Of a stretch of DNA of 64,000 bases, positions 1 to 10,564 are shown in pieces; position 1 is the first letter of the stretch, and each line of letters opens with the position of its first letter. A program made the translations under genes and the position numbers. The notes below the pieces were generated by a model, which saw only the letters and a program-made list of their open reading frames with translations, was not told the origin of the DNA and ran no database searches. The DNA comes from an uncultured Alphaproteobacteria bacterium (GTDB lineage: Bacteria; Pseudomonadota; Alphaproteobacteria; Rhodobacterales; Rhodobacteraceae): contig CACFXF010000004.1 in NCBI GenBank assembly GCA_902570265.1, positions 46,982-110,981 on the forward strand, written 5' to 3'.

Positions 1-823
1 TTGCCATTGTTCTTGGTTCTTCATAAGGCCATGGACGTCCTCTATGAAGAATGGATCTTTCATCCCAAATTAAAACATCACCTAGTGACCAGCTGTGTGA
101 ATAAACGAATTCATCCTGAGTACAGAAATTAATTACTTCAGTAATAATTTTTTGGGAGTTTAATTCGCTCATTCCTTCGATTTGATAAGAATGAGAGGCT
201 ATGTATATTGATTTTTCACCAGTCATTGGATTTTTTAAAATAGCATCCCACTTTTGTGATGGCCACCTATTGATATAGGTTTCTTCAGCTAGTTGCTTAT
301 TTATTTGTTTTCTTGAGTGAGAAAGATTATGCCAAATTTTCTTATCTTTGATATAATAGTAAAGATCCTTGGGTAGTTTTTTAAGTGCAACTCTAGTTGA
401 TGCTAGTTCTGTTTCTCCTCCTGAAGAAGGAATTATTTTAGCAGTAATTATATTTGCAAGAGCTGGTATTGGCAAAAAAGTGCTATCTGTATGCCATAGC
501 ATATTAGCTTTTAAATCTAACGTTTTTATATCAAATTCATCATAAACGGATTTATCTTTTTTTTGGTTAGTTACTAATGATAATTCAAATTCTACATCTG
601 AATTATTTGCTATTGCTTCTCTATTTTCTAATTCTCCAAATAATTTTGCAAAACTGATATGGGCATCATTGGAAATTTTTTGATTCTTAAAAAGAATAGC
701 TGAGTAATTTTCAAATAATTCACGTATTTCTTTATAAAGAAAGTTTTTAGAGACTTGGTTAAGGTCTAGATCTTCAATGATTAAACCAAAAGTTGGATGG
801 AGTGGTTTTGTATTTATGAGCAT
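1..823 (-). CDS. TauD/TfdA-family 2OG-Fe(II) dioxygenase (C-terminus beyond window)
   Basis: Own reverse-strand translation: MLINTKPLHPTFGLIIEDLDLNQ...NMLWHTDSTFLPIPALANIITAKIIPSSGGETELAS...SLGDVLIWDERSILHRGRPW. Contains the HxD (WHTDSTF) and RxxxHR-type motifs of the TauD family. Open to window edge, so missed by the ORF track. Confidence 0.85.
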   Translation of the reverse strand, partial: MLINTKPLHPTFGLIIEDLDLNQVSKNFLYKEIRELFENYSAILFKNQKISNDAHISFAKLFGELENREAIANNSDVEFELSLVTNQKKDKSVYDEFDIKTLDLKANMLWHTDSTFLPIPALANIITAKIIPSSGGETELASTRVALKKLPKDLYYYIKDKKIWHNLSHSRKQINKQLAEETYINRWPSQKWDAILKNPMTGEKSIYIASHSYQIEGMSELNSQKIITEVINFCTQDEFVYSHSWSLGDVLIWDERSILHRGRPWPYEEPRTMA

Positions 824-885
824 TTTTATAGGCTCCTAATAATTATATCCAAATTAAAATATTATAAATAATTTCTAAAATGAAC

Positions 886-1743
886 TTATTCTATCCTTAA
901 CAAATAATCAGCTATTAATTCACGATCTAAGTCACTTAATTGAGATATATTTTCAACAACAGATGCCATTTTTCCACCTACCATATCATAATCTGGAGTA
1001 AATCCAGATGAAAGGTATTCCATTATTTCGTCTTTAGTCCACTTTAAATCAGATGGATGAATACTAGGTATTTTACCTTTTCCACCGGGATTCATTCCAC
1101 CTCTCATCCACTCTGATTTTTTTAATCCACCAAGATAATTTCTTGGTGTATGACATTCTGCACAATGACCTAAAGCCTCTACTAGGTAAGTTGATTGATC
1201 TATTGTTTGGTCGAAATATTTATCCTTCATAAAGAGGATTTTCCAAATTCCAATATTACGTCTGACATTAAATGGAAAAACTAAATCATGTACTTGACTG
1301 GGTGTTTCATCACTAGGTAAAGTTTTCCAATATGTCCATAGATCATAAATATCCTTATCATTCATGTGTTGGTACGAATTATAAGGGAAAGCTGGAAAAT
1401 AATTTTTACCTGAGGGGCTTTGCCCAAATTTTATTGAATAATAAAAGTCCGAAAAATTCCAAGATCCTATTCCATGAATTTCACTTGTTGAAATATTAGG
1501 AGCAAAAAATGTTCCAAAATTAGTGACAAATTTTTGTCCACCAGCAAGTAACAGTTTATTTTCTGAACCTTCAGATATATGACAACTATTACATCCTGAA
1601 GCCAGAAATATATGACGGCCATTTTCTAGATTTGATTTAAAATCATTTACTTGTATTTTTTTAACTTCAATAGGTTTGGTAATCAATATATAGGTTACAA
1701 TTCCTATAAAAAGAAATGAAATAACAAAAATAAATTTTTTCAA
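886..1743 (-). CDS. secreted di-heme c-type cytochrome
   Basis: N-terminal hydrophobic signal/anchor; two CXXCH motifs (CNSCH, CAECH). Confidence 0.85.
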   Translation of the reverse strand: MKKFIFVISFLFIGIVTYILITKPIEVKKIQVNDFKSNLENGRHIFLASGCNSCHISEGSENKLLLAGGQKFVTNFGTFFAPNISTSEIHGIGSWNFSDFYYSIKFGQSPSGKNYFPAFPYNSYQHMNDKDIYDLWTYWKTLPSDETPSQVHDLVFPFNVRRNIGIWKILFMKDKYFDQTIDQSTYLVEALGHCAECHTPRNYLGGLKKSEWMRGGMNPGGKGKIPSIHPSDLKWTKDEIMEYLSSGFTPDYDMVGGKMASVVENISQLSDLDRELIADYLLRIE

Positions 1744-1876
1744 AGCTCAGAACCCTTTTTAGATTATTCGATATTACTATTTACAATGCGAACATTCTTT
1801 ATAATTTAATTTTGATTTTTTATAATTGAAGATATAATTTATTTTATTAAAGATATTTTTAATGAAATACTAAACT

Positions 1877-2532
1877 ATGCAAAGATTTCTTTTTACAATT
1901 TTTTTTTACTAATTTCTCATTGTCTATTTGCAGACTTAAGGATTATTGATGGTGATACAATTGTTTTTAAAACCAAAACGATAAGACTTTTTGGGATAGA
2001 CGCTCCAGAGACTAATCAATATTGTTTTGACAAAAAAAAAATCAAATATAGCTGTGGTTTAAATTCTACTAAAGAATTAATTAAATTTATTAAATTAAAT
2101 AGTAGTAAATCTATAAAATGTACTGATCATGATATTGATCAATATGGGAGACTCATTAGTGAGTGCTGGATTGGTAAGATTTCAATAAATTCATGGTTAG
2201 TAAGAAATGGATATGCTCTAGCTTATCTCAAGTATAGTAATAAATTTTCTAATGATGAGAAAAAAGCTAAAGAAAATGAGTTAGGACTATGGCAGGGTCA
2301 GTTTATTTATCCTTGGGAATGGCGTCGAGGTAATAGGTTTAAGAATAACCTTAATTCAGAAAATAAAAACTGTGAAATCAAGGGTAATATATCTTCTAAA
2401 GGTCAAAAAATTTATCATATTCCAGGAAATATAAATTATGAAAAGACAAAGATTAATGAAAATAAAGGCGAAAGATGGTTCTGTTCAGAAGAGGAAGCAC
2501 AGATGAATGGTTGGCGAAAGTCAAAAAAATAA
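1877..2532 (+). pseudogene. staphylococcal-nuclease-like (SNase/thermonuclease) protein with apparent frameshift in its signal peptide
   Basis: Own translation from 1933: DLRIIDGDTIVFKTKTIRLFGIDAPETNQYCF...QYGRLISECWIG...SWLVRNGYALAYLKYS...ENELGLWQGQFIYPWEWR. The ATG at 1877 starts MQRFLFTIFF then hits a stop. One extra T in the T9 tract (1899-1907) would give MQRFLFTIFFLLISHCLFADLRIIDGDT. May be a sequence error rather than a true pseudogene. Confidence 0.7.
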
Positions 2533-2572
2533 TTTAATTATATGATAAAAAAAGATTTAACCATTCTTATGA

Positions 2573-4993
2573 TCAAGCTCTCATCAGTTCACCCTTTGGA
2601 TCATATGGGGATGCTGGAATTATTCTAGCTTTCTTTTCTTTTCCAACAATATGAACATCAATTTCTTGACCATTTTCTACAAGGTCAGTATTTATTAATC
2701 CAATAGCTAACGACTTTTGCACTCTATGACCATATCCACCTGAAGTTATAAATCCAACTCTTTTACCGTTTTTCCAAATTGGTTCAAATCCACTTGCATC
2801 TGAGTCATTGGTATCTACTTCTAATGTAACTAGTTTTTGATCTGGTCCATTCCCTGTTTTTTCAAGATGAGAAGCTTCTTTTCCTATGAAATCTTTTTTT
2901 TCCCAACTTATCCATCTATCAAGACCTGTCATTCCAGGAGTGTAACCTTGTGTGAATTCTGCAGACCAAATACCAAAACTCTTTTCTAAACGCATTGATA
3001 AAAGCGCATTGAACCCATATTCATGGATGCCAAAAGACTGTCCGTTTTCTAAAAGAATTCTTCTTAAAGCAATATGGTCACCCATTCTGCAATTGATTTC
3101 ATATCCCAATTCACCAGCAACTGATAATCTTCCAACTTTGGTTCTAATTAAACCAATATCATAATTTCCACACCCCATAAAAGGAAGGCTTTCAATACTT
3201 CTATCTGTAAGATTTCTTATAAGTTCTTTTGATTTAGGACCTGATATTGAAAATCCACAATAATCTTCACCCAAATCTCTTATAAAAACGTCGGAAATTA
3301 AATTTTCTGAGAACCATCTCATATGCCAGTTTCTTAGATAATAAGAACCCATGATCCACCAAGATCCATCACCCCAGTTGAAAATAGTGAGATCACCTTT
3401 TAATTTCCCAGATGAGCTTAACATTGGTGCTAATGAAGCTTTACCAACTTTTGGAAGTTTGCATGAAAAAATTTTATTTAACCATTCTTCTGAGCTAGAA
3501 CCTGTTACTTCAAACCTTGAGAAACCTGAAATATCTAAAAGACCAACACCATTCTTAACTTTCAAACATTCACTTTTAACAATTTCAAAAGCATTAGATC
3601 TTTTTAATGACGGTGTTTCTTTAAAATCTTTAGGAGCAAAATACAGTGGAACTTCGAGATCCCAACTGACACCCCACTGACACCCATTCTTTGTCATCGC
3701 ATCATGGGCTGGTGACATTTTCAATGGGCGACCTGCTGGTAGTTGCTCATTTGGATAAGTCATTACAAATCTTCGGGAATAAAATTGGCCAGTTGTTTCT
3801 TTAATGTATTGTTTATTTTCTGCGTATTTACCATATCTTGCTACATCCATTCCAAAAACATCAGCTTCTGGTTCACCATAAATTATCCATTCTGCTAATG
3901 ATTTTCCGACTCCACCACCTTGAAGAAATCCTGCCATAACAGCACAAGCACACCAATAACCTCTTTTACCAGGTACAGGTCCCATTAATGGATTACCATC
4001 AGGGGAAAATGTAAAAGCTCCATTTACCCAAGTTTTTACTCCTACTTCTTGTAAACAAGGATATCTCTGGAAACCTAAGGTAATTTCATTTTCAATACGA
4101 TCAGTCTGTTCTTGAAAAAGCTCCATTCCATAATCCCAAGGTGCTCCATCCATGGCCCAATGTTCATGATTAATTTCATATATACCTAAAAGGACACCTT
4201 TTTGATCTTGTCTCAAATAAGTAAAACCTTCCAGATCAACTGTCATTGGTACTTCAAAATCAAGTTGTTCAATTTCAGGAATACTATCTGAAATTAGGTA
4301 ATGATGTTTTAGTGGGGAAACAGGAAGTTCAATTCCAGCCATTCTTCCTACTTGCTTTGCCCATAGACCAGCAGCATTAACTACATGCTCACAATTTATA
4401 ATACCTTTCTCTGTAACTATTTGCCATCCTTCGTTTGTTTGAGAAAGAGATTCTACTTTTGTATTTTCATAGTACTCAGCCCCTTGCTTTCTGGCAGCAG
4501 CTGCATAAGCTTTTACCGTCCCTGTAGTATCAAGATATCCTTCACGATCAGCCCACATACCGCCAAGCAAGCCTTCAGTAGACATTATGGGGTTAAGTTT
4601 TGATGCTTCTTCTGGAGTAACTAATCTACAATCTTCAATACCTATTGATTGATAAACTCTATAAGCTGACTGTAACCATTCCCACCGCTCTGGCGTCCCG
4701 GCCATAGTTAGACCTCCAGTCATATGTAGACCAATTTTCTCACCACTTTCTTTTTCAACCTGAGGCAATAAGTCAATAGTATATGCCTGAAGTGCTGACA
4801 TATTTGGGTCTGCATTGAGTGCATGAATTCCTCCCGCTGCATGCCAAGATGAACCCGCACTTAAAACTGATCGCTCAAGCAAACAAATATCTTTCCAGCC
4901 AAATTTGGATAAATGATATATTACTGAAGCTCCTACAACTCCACCCCCAATAACTACTACTCTATAATGTGACTTCATTTTATTAATCCCCAA
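2573..4993 (-). CDS. FAD-dependent oxidoreductase, dimethylglycine/sarcosine dehydrogenase family (DAO + GcvT-like domains)
   Basis: 806 aa; N-terminal VVVIGGGVVGASVIYHLSKFGW Rossmann motif; C-terminal aminomethyltransferase-like region. Confidence 0.88.
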   Translation of the reverse strand: MGINKMKSHYRVVVIGGGVVGASVIYHLSKFGWKDICLLERSVLSAGSSWHAAGGIHALNADPNMSALQAYTIDLLPQVEKESGEKIGLHMTGGLTMAGTPERWEWLQSAYRVYQSIGIEDCRLVTPEEASKLNPIMSTEGLLGGMWADREGYLDTTGTVKAYAAAARKQGAEYYENTKVESLSQTNEGWQIVTEKGIINCEHVVNAAGLWAKQVGRMAGIELPVSPLKHHYLISDSIPEIEQLDFEVPMTVDLEGFTYLRQDQKGVLLGIYEINHEHWAMDGAPWDYGMELFQEQTDRIENEITLGFQRYPCLQEVGVKTWVNGAFTFSPDGNPLMGPVPGKRGYWCACAVMAGFLQGGGVGKSLAEWIIYGEPEADVFGMDVARYGKYAENKQYIKETTGQFYSRRFVMTYPNEQLPAGRPLKMSPAHDAMTKNGCQWGVSWDLEVPLYFAPKDFKETPSLKRSNAFEIVKSECLKVKNGVGLLDISGFSRFEVTGSSSEEWLNKIFSCKLPKVGKASLAPMLSSSGKLKGDLTIFNWGDGSWWIMGSYYLRNWHMRWFSENLISDVFIRDLGEDYCGFSISGPKSKELIRNLTDRSIESLPFMGCGNYDIGLIRTKVGRLSVAGELGYEINCRMGDHIALRRILLENGQSFGIHEYGFNALLSMRLEKSFGIWSAEFTQGYTPGMTGLDRWISWEKKDFIGKEASHLEKTGNGPDQKLVTLEVDTNDSDASGFEPIWKNGKRVGFITSGGYGHRVQKSLAIGLINTDLVENGQEIDVHIVGKEKKARIIPASPYDPKGELMRA

Positions 4994-5101
4994 ACAATAT
5001 AATTAATAGTAAAATTTAAAAAGAAACACTGTCAAGAAATACAATCTAAAAAAAATAAAAAACTGATATCTTTTTATTTTATTTTAAAATATGTAGGTTC
5101 G

Positions 5102-5977
5102 ATGACTGAGCGTTCCAAAGGGTTATTAATTACTTTTCTAGGTGTCTTGTTTGTGGTACCAGATTCACTTTTTGTTAGACTCATAGATAGTGATCCTATG
5201 ACTACTGCATTTTGGCGGGGTCTAATTGGTGGAAGTTTGATTTTTCTTGTCCTAATATTCTCAAAGGGTATTAGTGTTTTTAAGCCTGTGATGGGGAGTG
5301 GTTACTCAGGAATAATTTACATACTTTTAATTGGGTCAACTACTCCAGCATTTGTTTTAGCTGTTACATTTACTAGTGTTGCAAATGTAGTTTTTATATT
5401 TGCATCAATACCTATATTTGCCTTAGTTTTTAGTTATATTTTTATTGGCGAGAAAATTTTATTATCAACACTTATTACTTCTTTTATTGTAATCATTGGC
5501 TTAGCTATTATTGCCTATGGTTCAAAAAACTCAGAGATTTCTTCCTGGAAGGGGGATCTATGGGCGTTATACGTTTCGGCCGCTTACGCCGGAGCACTAA
5601 CAGCTTTAAGAAAAGTTAAGGAGATATCCATGGTTCCAACAGTCCCCATAGCTTTTTTGGGTTCTGCATTGATTATATCAATTTTTCATTTTCCCTTTGC
5701 AGATTTAAATGAAAAGTTTTTACTTTTTTTATGTCACGGAATTTTTATCGGAATTGCTAGTTGGTTATTAACTTTAGGGCCAAGATATTTGAGTTCACCA
5801 GAAGTCTCTTTGTTAATCTTATTGGAGACTGTATTTGCACCAATAGTAGTTTGGTTTGTAATTGGAGAATTCCCAGGTTATTGGGCTATTATTGGTGGTT
5901 CACTAATTATTGTTACTTTGTTTATTTTTAATCTTTTTAAATTATTAAAAGAAAATAATTCTATAAAAGAATATTAA
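5102..5977 (+). CDS. EamA/DMT-family transporter
   Basis: 291 aa, about 10 hydrophobic segments, EamA-type spacing. Confidence 0.8.
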   Translation: MTERSKGLLITFLGVLFVVPDSLFVRLIDSDPMTTAFWRGLIGGSLIFLVLIFSKGISVFKPVMGSGYSGIIYILLIGSTTPAFVLAVTFTSVANVVFIFASIPIFALVFSYIFIGEKILLSTLITSFIVIIGLAIIAYGSKNSEISSWKGDLWALYVSAAYAGALTALRKVKEISMVPTVPIAFLGSALIISIFHFPFADLNEKFLLFLCHGIFIGIASWLLTLGPRYLSSPEVSLLILLETVFAPIVVWFVIGEFPGYWAIIGGSLIIVTLFIFNLFKLLKENNSIKEY

Positions 5978-6036
5978 ATTTACAAAAAGTTTATTGGATT
6001 TATAAATTAATTGTATTTATTAGAGAGGAAAAAGTC

Positions 6037-6477
6037 ATGTCATATAGTTTTTCTGCATTAATTATGCTTGCTGCTGGTCTTGGTATTCCTATTCTAGCAT
6101 CACTTAATGCTACATTAGGACAATTTATAGGCTCTCCTATTTTTGCTGTTGTTGTTCTTTTAGGTGTGGCTTTTTCAACAATATGCTTAATTTCTCTTAC
6201 AACTAGTAACTTTCCAATAGCAAGATTATTTGATGCACCAAAACATCTTTTTATTGCTGGTTTTTTTGTAGTTTTTTATATGCTATCTGTTACAGCTATC
6301 GCTCCCCATTTTGGAGTTGGAAATGCAATTTTTTTTGTTTTGTTAGGACAACTTATTAGCGCTGCGGTTATTGATCATTTTGCCTTATTTGGATCTTCAG
6401 GCTCTGCCTTAACATTAACCAGAGCGATCGGTTTAGCTTTGATGTCTTTAGGTGTCTGGTTAACGCAACAGTCTTAA
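6037..6477 (+). CDS. DMT-family transporter of the YdcZ/DUF606 type
   Basis: 146 aa membrane protein, GIPILASLNATLGQFIGSPIFAVVV resembles the DUF606 signature. Confidence 0.7.
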   Translation: MSYSFSALIMLAAGLGIPILASLNATLGQFIGSPIFAVVVLLGVAFSTICLISLTTSNFPIARLFDAPKHLFIAGFFVVFYMLSVTAIAPHFGVGNAIFFVLLGQLISAAVIDHFALFGSSGSALTLTRAIGLALMSLGVWLTQQS

Positions 6478-6507
6478 ATATTATATTTAAAGTATTATCT
6501 ATTCATC

Positions 6508-7656
6508 ATGAGATTTTCTAAACGTAGTAAAATAAATTCATTCATAGTTATGGATGTAATGGAGCAGGCCCGAAAGGAGGAGCTTTTAGGTCGAGACATA
6601 GTTCATATGGAGGTTGGTCAGCCAGGTACTCCAGCTCCAAGAAATGCTATAAAAGAATTGGCTAAAAAAATTAATTCTGAACCTTTAGGATATACGGTTG
6701 CTCTTGGTATTCCTGAACTAAGAAGAAAAATCTCAAATTTATATAAAGATTGGTATGGTTTGGATATAAATCCGGATCGTGTGATTGTTACATCTGGATC
6801 ATCTGGGGCCTTTATCTTAGCATTTACTGCTCTTTTTGATACTTCTGATAAAGTTGGCATTGGAGCACCTGGTTACCCTAGCTATAAACAAATTTTAAAA
6901 GCTTTAGATATTGAGCCTGTAATTATTGAAACAAGTTTAGAGAATAAATTCCAGCTTTCACCAAAAAGTATTATTAGTCATGAATTAGATGGACTTTTAG
7001 TGGCCTCTCCTGCAAATCCAACTGGTTCAATGCTTGATTTAAATGAATTAACAGAATTAATAAATAAGTGTCACAATAACAATATTAGTTTTATTAGCGA
7101 TGAAATTTATCATGGAATAGAGTACCACCAGAAAGCTGTTTCTGCTTTGGAGATTACAGATGATTGTTATGTAATAAACTCCTTTTCGAAATATTTTTCA
7201 ATGACTGGATGGCGAGTTGGATGGATGGTAGTACCTGAGACTCACATAAGACAAGTTGAGCGTTTAGCTCAAAATATGTTTATTTGTGCACCTCACTCTA
7301 GTCAAATTGCTGCATTAGGTGCTCTTAGTTCTGGAAAAGAGCTTAGAGAAAATTTAGAGGTTTATAAAATAAACAGAGAATTATTAATCGATGGGTTAAA
7401 AAAAGCTGGCTTTGATAAATTTGCTCCTCCAGATGGTGCATTTTATGTCTATGCAGATATAAGCCAGTTCTCAAGTGATAGTCTTTCTTTTTGTAAGAGT
7501 ATGCTTGAAAAAGCAGGTGTAGCTATTACACCAGGATTAGATTTTGATAGTCAAAGAGGTAAACAAACTATTCGCTTTTCATATGCCCGTACGACAGATG
7601 AAATTAAAGAAGGTATTAAAAGGATCATAGAATTTATGGATAAATATAAAGAATAA
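6508..7656 (+). CDS. class I/II PLP-dependent aminotransferase
   Basis: 382 aa; SSGAFILAF, SPANPTGS, SDEIYHGI, NSFSKYFSMTGWRVGW (Schiff-base Lys) motifs. Confidence 0.92.
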   Translation: MRFSKRSKINSFIVMDVMEQARKEELLGRDIVHMEVGQPGTPAPRNAIKELAKKINSEPLGYTVALGIPELRRKISNLYKDWYGLDINPDRVIVTSGSSGAFILAFTALFDTSDKVGIGAPGYPSYKQILKALDIEPVIIETSLENKFQLSPKSIISHELDGLLVASPANPTGSMLDLNELTELINKCHNNNISFISDEIYHGIEYHQKAVSALEITDDCYVINSFSKYFSMTGWRVGWMVVPETHIRQVERLAQNMFICAPHSSQIAALGALSSGKELRENLEVYKINRELLIDGLKKAGFDKFAPPDGAFYVYADISQFSSDSLSFCKSMLEKAGVAITPGLDFDSQRGKQTIRFSYARTTDEIKEGIKRIIEFMDKYKE

Positions 7657-7741
7657 TTTTATAAAAGAATGACGTTAGGTTACTGGTTTATTAAACTCAT
7701 TCTTAGTAATAAAGTGTATTATTTAAAAAATTATTTATTTT

Positions 7742-8518
7742 ATGGAATTCAAAAACGAAATAGGAAAACTTCAAAGGTTGGTTTCAGCTAGTTCTGCTGG
7801 AATATCCCGTCGTCAGGCTGTTCTAGAAACATTAATAATTAAACCCAATGATCACATTATTGATATTGGCTGTGGAGCAGGAGATCTTTTAATTCATCTA
7901 GCTAAAGCAGTTGACAATGATGGTCATATCTATGGGTTAGATCCTAGTAAGGATCAGATAACTAATGCAAATGTCAAGTGTGCTGAATTTCAAAATATTA
8001 CTTTTCTCAAAAGTACTGCAGATAAAATTGATTTACCAGACAAAACATGCAATTTAGCTACATCAACACAAACTTTTGAGTATATAAAAAATGTTGATGA
8101 CGCACTTATGGAAACAAGAAGAATTCTCAAATCAGGTTCTTCTTTTGTAAATATCTCAGTTCTATGGGATTATTTTCGATTTTATGGTGCTGAAAAAAAA
8201 CTAAATGAAAAAATCCATGATGCATTTAAAGCACATTGTAGTCATCAGATGTTACCTATGGAGTTGCCTGGAAAATTGTCAAATCTTGGATTTACAAATA
8301 TAAAGAATAAATCGCTCTCATTTGTTATTACTCACAGAGATCAAAATTCACCTGCAAAATACGCAGAAGATGTGATTGCTTTTTTTGTAAAATTACAAGG
8401 AATTTCTGAAACAGAGGTCAATGATTGGAAAGAGCAAATTAATCATGCCGAGAAAGAAGGTAGATTTGGTTTTACAAGTTTTCCAGTTTTAACAGAAGCT
8501 TTTTTAAATAAAATCTGA
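7742..8518 (+). CDS. class I SAM-dependent methyltransferase
   Basis: IIDIGCGAGDLLIHLA SAM motif; UbiE-like organisation. Confidence 0.85.
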   Translation: MEFKNEIGKLQRLVSASSAGISRRQAVLETLIIKPNDHIIDIGCGAGDLLIHLAKAVDNDGHIYGLDPSKDQITNANVKCAEFQNITFLKSTADKIDLPDKTCNLATSTQTFEYIKNVDDALMETRRILKSGSSFVNISVLWDYFRFYGAEKKLNEKIHDAFKAHCSHQMLPMELPGKLSNLGFTNIKNKSLSFVITHRDQNSPAKYAEDVIAFFVKLQGISETEVNDWKEQINHAEKEGRFGFTSFPVLTEAFLNKI

Positions 8519-8597
8519 CAACGCTACATTCTTTTTTGTAATTAAATATCAACATAATGTTTTAAAAGAAAAATCTTCTTTTTGTAAATTAATTATT

Positions 8598-9485
8598 TTA
8601 ATTATTAGAATGAGGTATTGATGAATGATGTAAATTAATTCGTAAATTGCCTTTTTTATCTTTTATATATCCAAAGGTATATTCTACCTTAGTTTCATTT
8701 TTTTTATCCTCTACTGAAGTAAAATAGTAATTTCCCATTGCAATGGCATTATCACGAGAAATAACAATTTTATTTTCAGAAAATCTTATTTTGAACCATG
8801 GTTTAATGGCAAAACCATTATCTTCCTCAATATTTCCACCAACGAAATAAGATAAAGCATCTTCAAAACTATTACGAAATTGATTTTGAGAAGCAAAAGT
8901 TGGTTTGAAAAGCACATTACTTATATCAAATGCATATAGTTTTTTTAATGTTTTTTCTGCTTCCAGTCTGTAATTACCTTTATTTAAAAATATCTTTCCA
9001 ATTGAAATAATAGAATCTGCCCATTCCTTTTGAATACTTAAAACATCTTCCTCTCTAATCGCAGTTGGATTTAATTTTTTATTTGAATTGGTATCAAATT
9101 TACTTTTTTGGGTGATATTTTTCTTTTCAGTCAGAGTTGTTTCTATTTCGCCAGATTCATTTTTTGCAACTCTGTAAAAACAGTTCCTTCTACCTGTGTG
9201 ACAAGCTGCGCCAGTTTGATCTATTATTAATAAAATAGTATCTTCATCACAGTCATAACGAAACTCTATAAGTCGTTGTGTATTTCCGGATGTTTCTCCT
9301 TTGCGCCAAAGCTTTTTTCGAGATCTAGACCAATAACATACTTGATTAGTAGTTAGTGTTTGTTGGATAGAATCTTTATTCATCCAAGCTAGCATTAATA
9401 CTTCTCCTGTATCATGCTGTTGAGCTATGGCAGGAACTAATCCATCTTTATTAAATTTAATAATTTTTATTAATTTTTCATTCAT
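8598..9485 (-). CDS. phosphoribosyl-AMP cyclohydrolase (HisI) paralogue fused to a C-terminal NTF2/SnoaL-like domain, in the zinc cluster
   Basis: N-term MLAWMNKDSIQQTL...YWSRSRKKLWRKGETSGNTQ...DCDEDTILLIIDQTGAACHTGRRNCFYR is canonical HisI. The C-terminal ~150 aa (KLYAFDISNVLFKPTFA...VEYTFGYIKDKKGNLRINLHHSSIP) resembles NTF2-like/CaMKII-association-type folds. Confidence 0.85.
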   Translation of the reverse strand: MNEKLIKIIKFNKDGLVPAIAQQHDTGEVLMLAWMNKDSIQQTLTTNQVCYWSRSRKKLWRKGETSGNTQRLIEFRYDCDEDTILLIIDQTGAACHTGRRNCFYRVAKNESGEIETTLTEKKNITQKSKFDTNSNKKLNPTAIREEDVLSIQKEWADSIISIGKIFLNKGNYRLEAEKTLKKLYAFDISNVLFKPTFASQNQFRNSFEDALSYFVGGNIEEDNGFAIKPWFKIRFSENKIVISRDNAIAMGNYYFTSVEDKKNETKVEYTFGYIKDKKGNLRINLHHSSIPHSNN

Positions 9486-10540
9486 AATTCAAAAATCTCT
9501 TTAGGAATTCCTTTTTCTGTGTCTAAACCCATAAGAGGGCGAAAGAAATCTTCAATTTGTTCTTTTTTAATATTTTGAGTTATAAATACAAGTTTTGTTC
9601 TTCTGTCATTATCAGGCCACGTTTCAAGCCACTGAACAGGATGAAAAATGTGTTGCACTCCATGAATTACCGCAGGACGTTCTTCCCCTGCAATATTTAT
9701 AATACCTTTCATTCTTAATAAATTAGCCCCTAAAGCAGCAGTAATCATATCACGAAAAAAGCTGAACGCAATCATGTTTACAGGGTTTTCGCTCATCATT
9801 GAGAAGGCTCTAATATTCTCATTATGTCTATTAACGTCGTGATGGTGATGATGTTTTTTATCTTTATATTTTTCTGCAGCTAACCACTTCTTTACATCTA
9901 CAGATTTTTTATATGGATCATAAGCGCCCAATCCAAAAATTTCTTCAAGAGGGATATTTCCAAATTTACTATAAACAATTTGGCTTACCGGATTGATTTC
10001 TTTTACACGATAAATCAATGATTTAATCTCATCTTTATCTATTATATCTGTTTTGCTTAAAATAATCTTTTCTGCAAGTGCTAATTGTTTCAATGACTCT
10101 TCGTGTAAATCAAGTGTTTTTTCTCCATTTACAGAATCAACTACAGTAATAACTCCGTCGAGTGAATAAATTCTTATTAGTTCTATTGAGCTCATTAATG
10201 TATGTATAATTGGGACTGGGTTGGCAAGTCCTGTAGTCTCTATAAGAACACGATTAAATGAAGATACTTTCCCATTCATCATTTTATCAAATAGATCAAT
10301 TAAGGTTTTATTTAAATCACCTTGGATTGTGCAGCAAATACATCCGCTTTGTAACTCTACAATATTTTCATCCGTATGTTCAATTAAAGCATGGTCTAGA
10401 CCAATTTCTCCAAACTCATTAATTATTACTGCAGTTTTCTGCATTTCTTTCTTTTTCAGTATGGAAGATAGTAAAGTAGTTTTACCACTTCCTAAAAACC
10501 CTGTAATTACGGTGACTGGTATCTGAGTAATTTGGTTCAT
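9482..10540 (-). CDS. COG0523/CobW-family GTPase (putative zinc metallochaperone)
   Basis: GFLGSGKTTLL Walker A; GCICC (CXCC) motif; His-rich KKHHHHHDVNRHNE; inside zur-znu operon. Confidence 0.92.
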   Translation of the reverse strand: MNQITQIPVTVITGFLGSGKTTLLSSILKKKEMQKTAVIINEFGEIGLDHALIEHTDENIVELQSGCICCTIQGDLNKTLIDLFDKMMNGKVSSFNRVLIETTGLANPVPIIHTLMSSIELIRIYSLDGVITVVDSVNGEKTLDLHEESLKQLALAEKIILSKTDIIDKDEIKSLIYRVKEINPVSQIVYSKFGNIPLEEIFGLGAYDPYKKSVDVKKWLAAEKYKDKKHHHHHDVNRHNENIRAFSMMSENPVNMIAFSFFRDMITAALGANLLRMKGIINIAGEERPAVIHGVQHIFHPVQWLETWPDNDRRTKLVFITQNIKKEQIEDFFRPLMGLDTEKGIPKEIFEL

Positions 10541-10564
10541 TTAATTTCCCTATTTTAAATGAGA

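Noticed and set aside
8598-9485. HisI as a zinc-independent back-up enzyme
   Set aside because: The expected zinc-ligand cysteines are all present, so metal independence cannot be argued from sequence.
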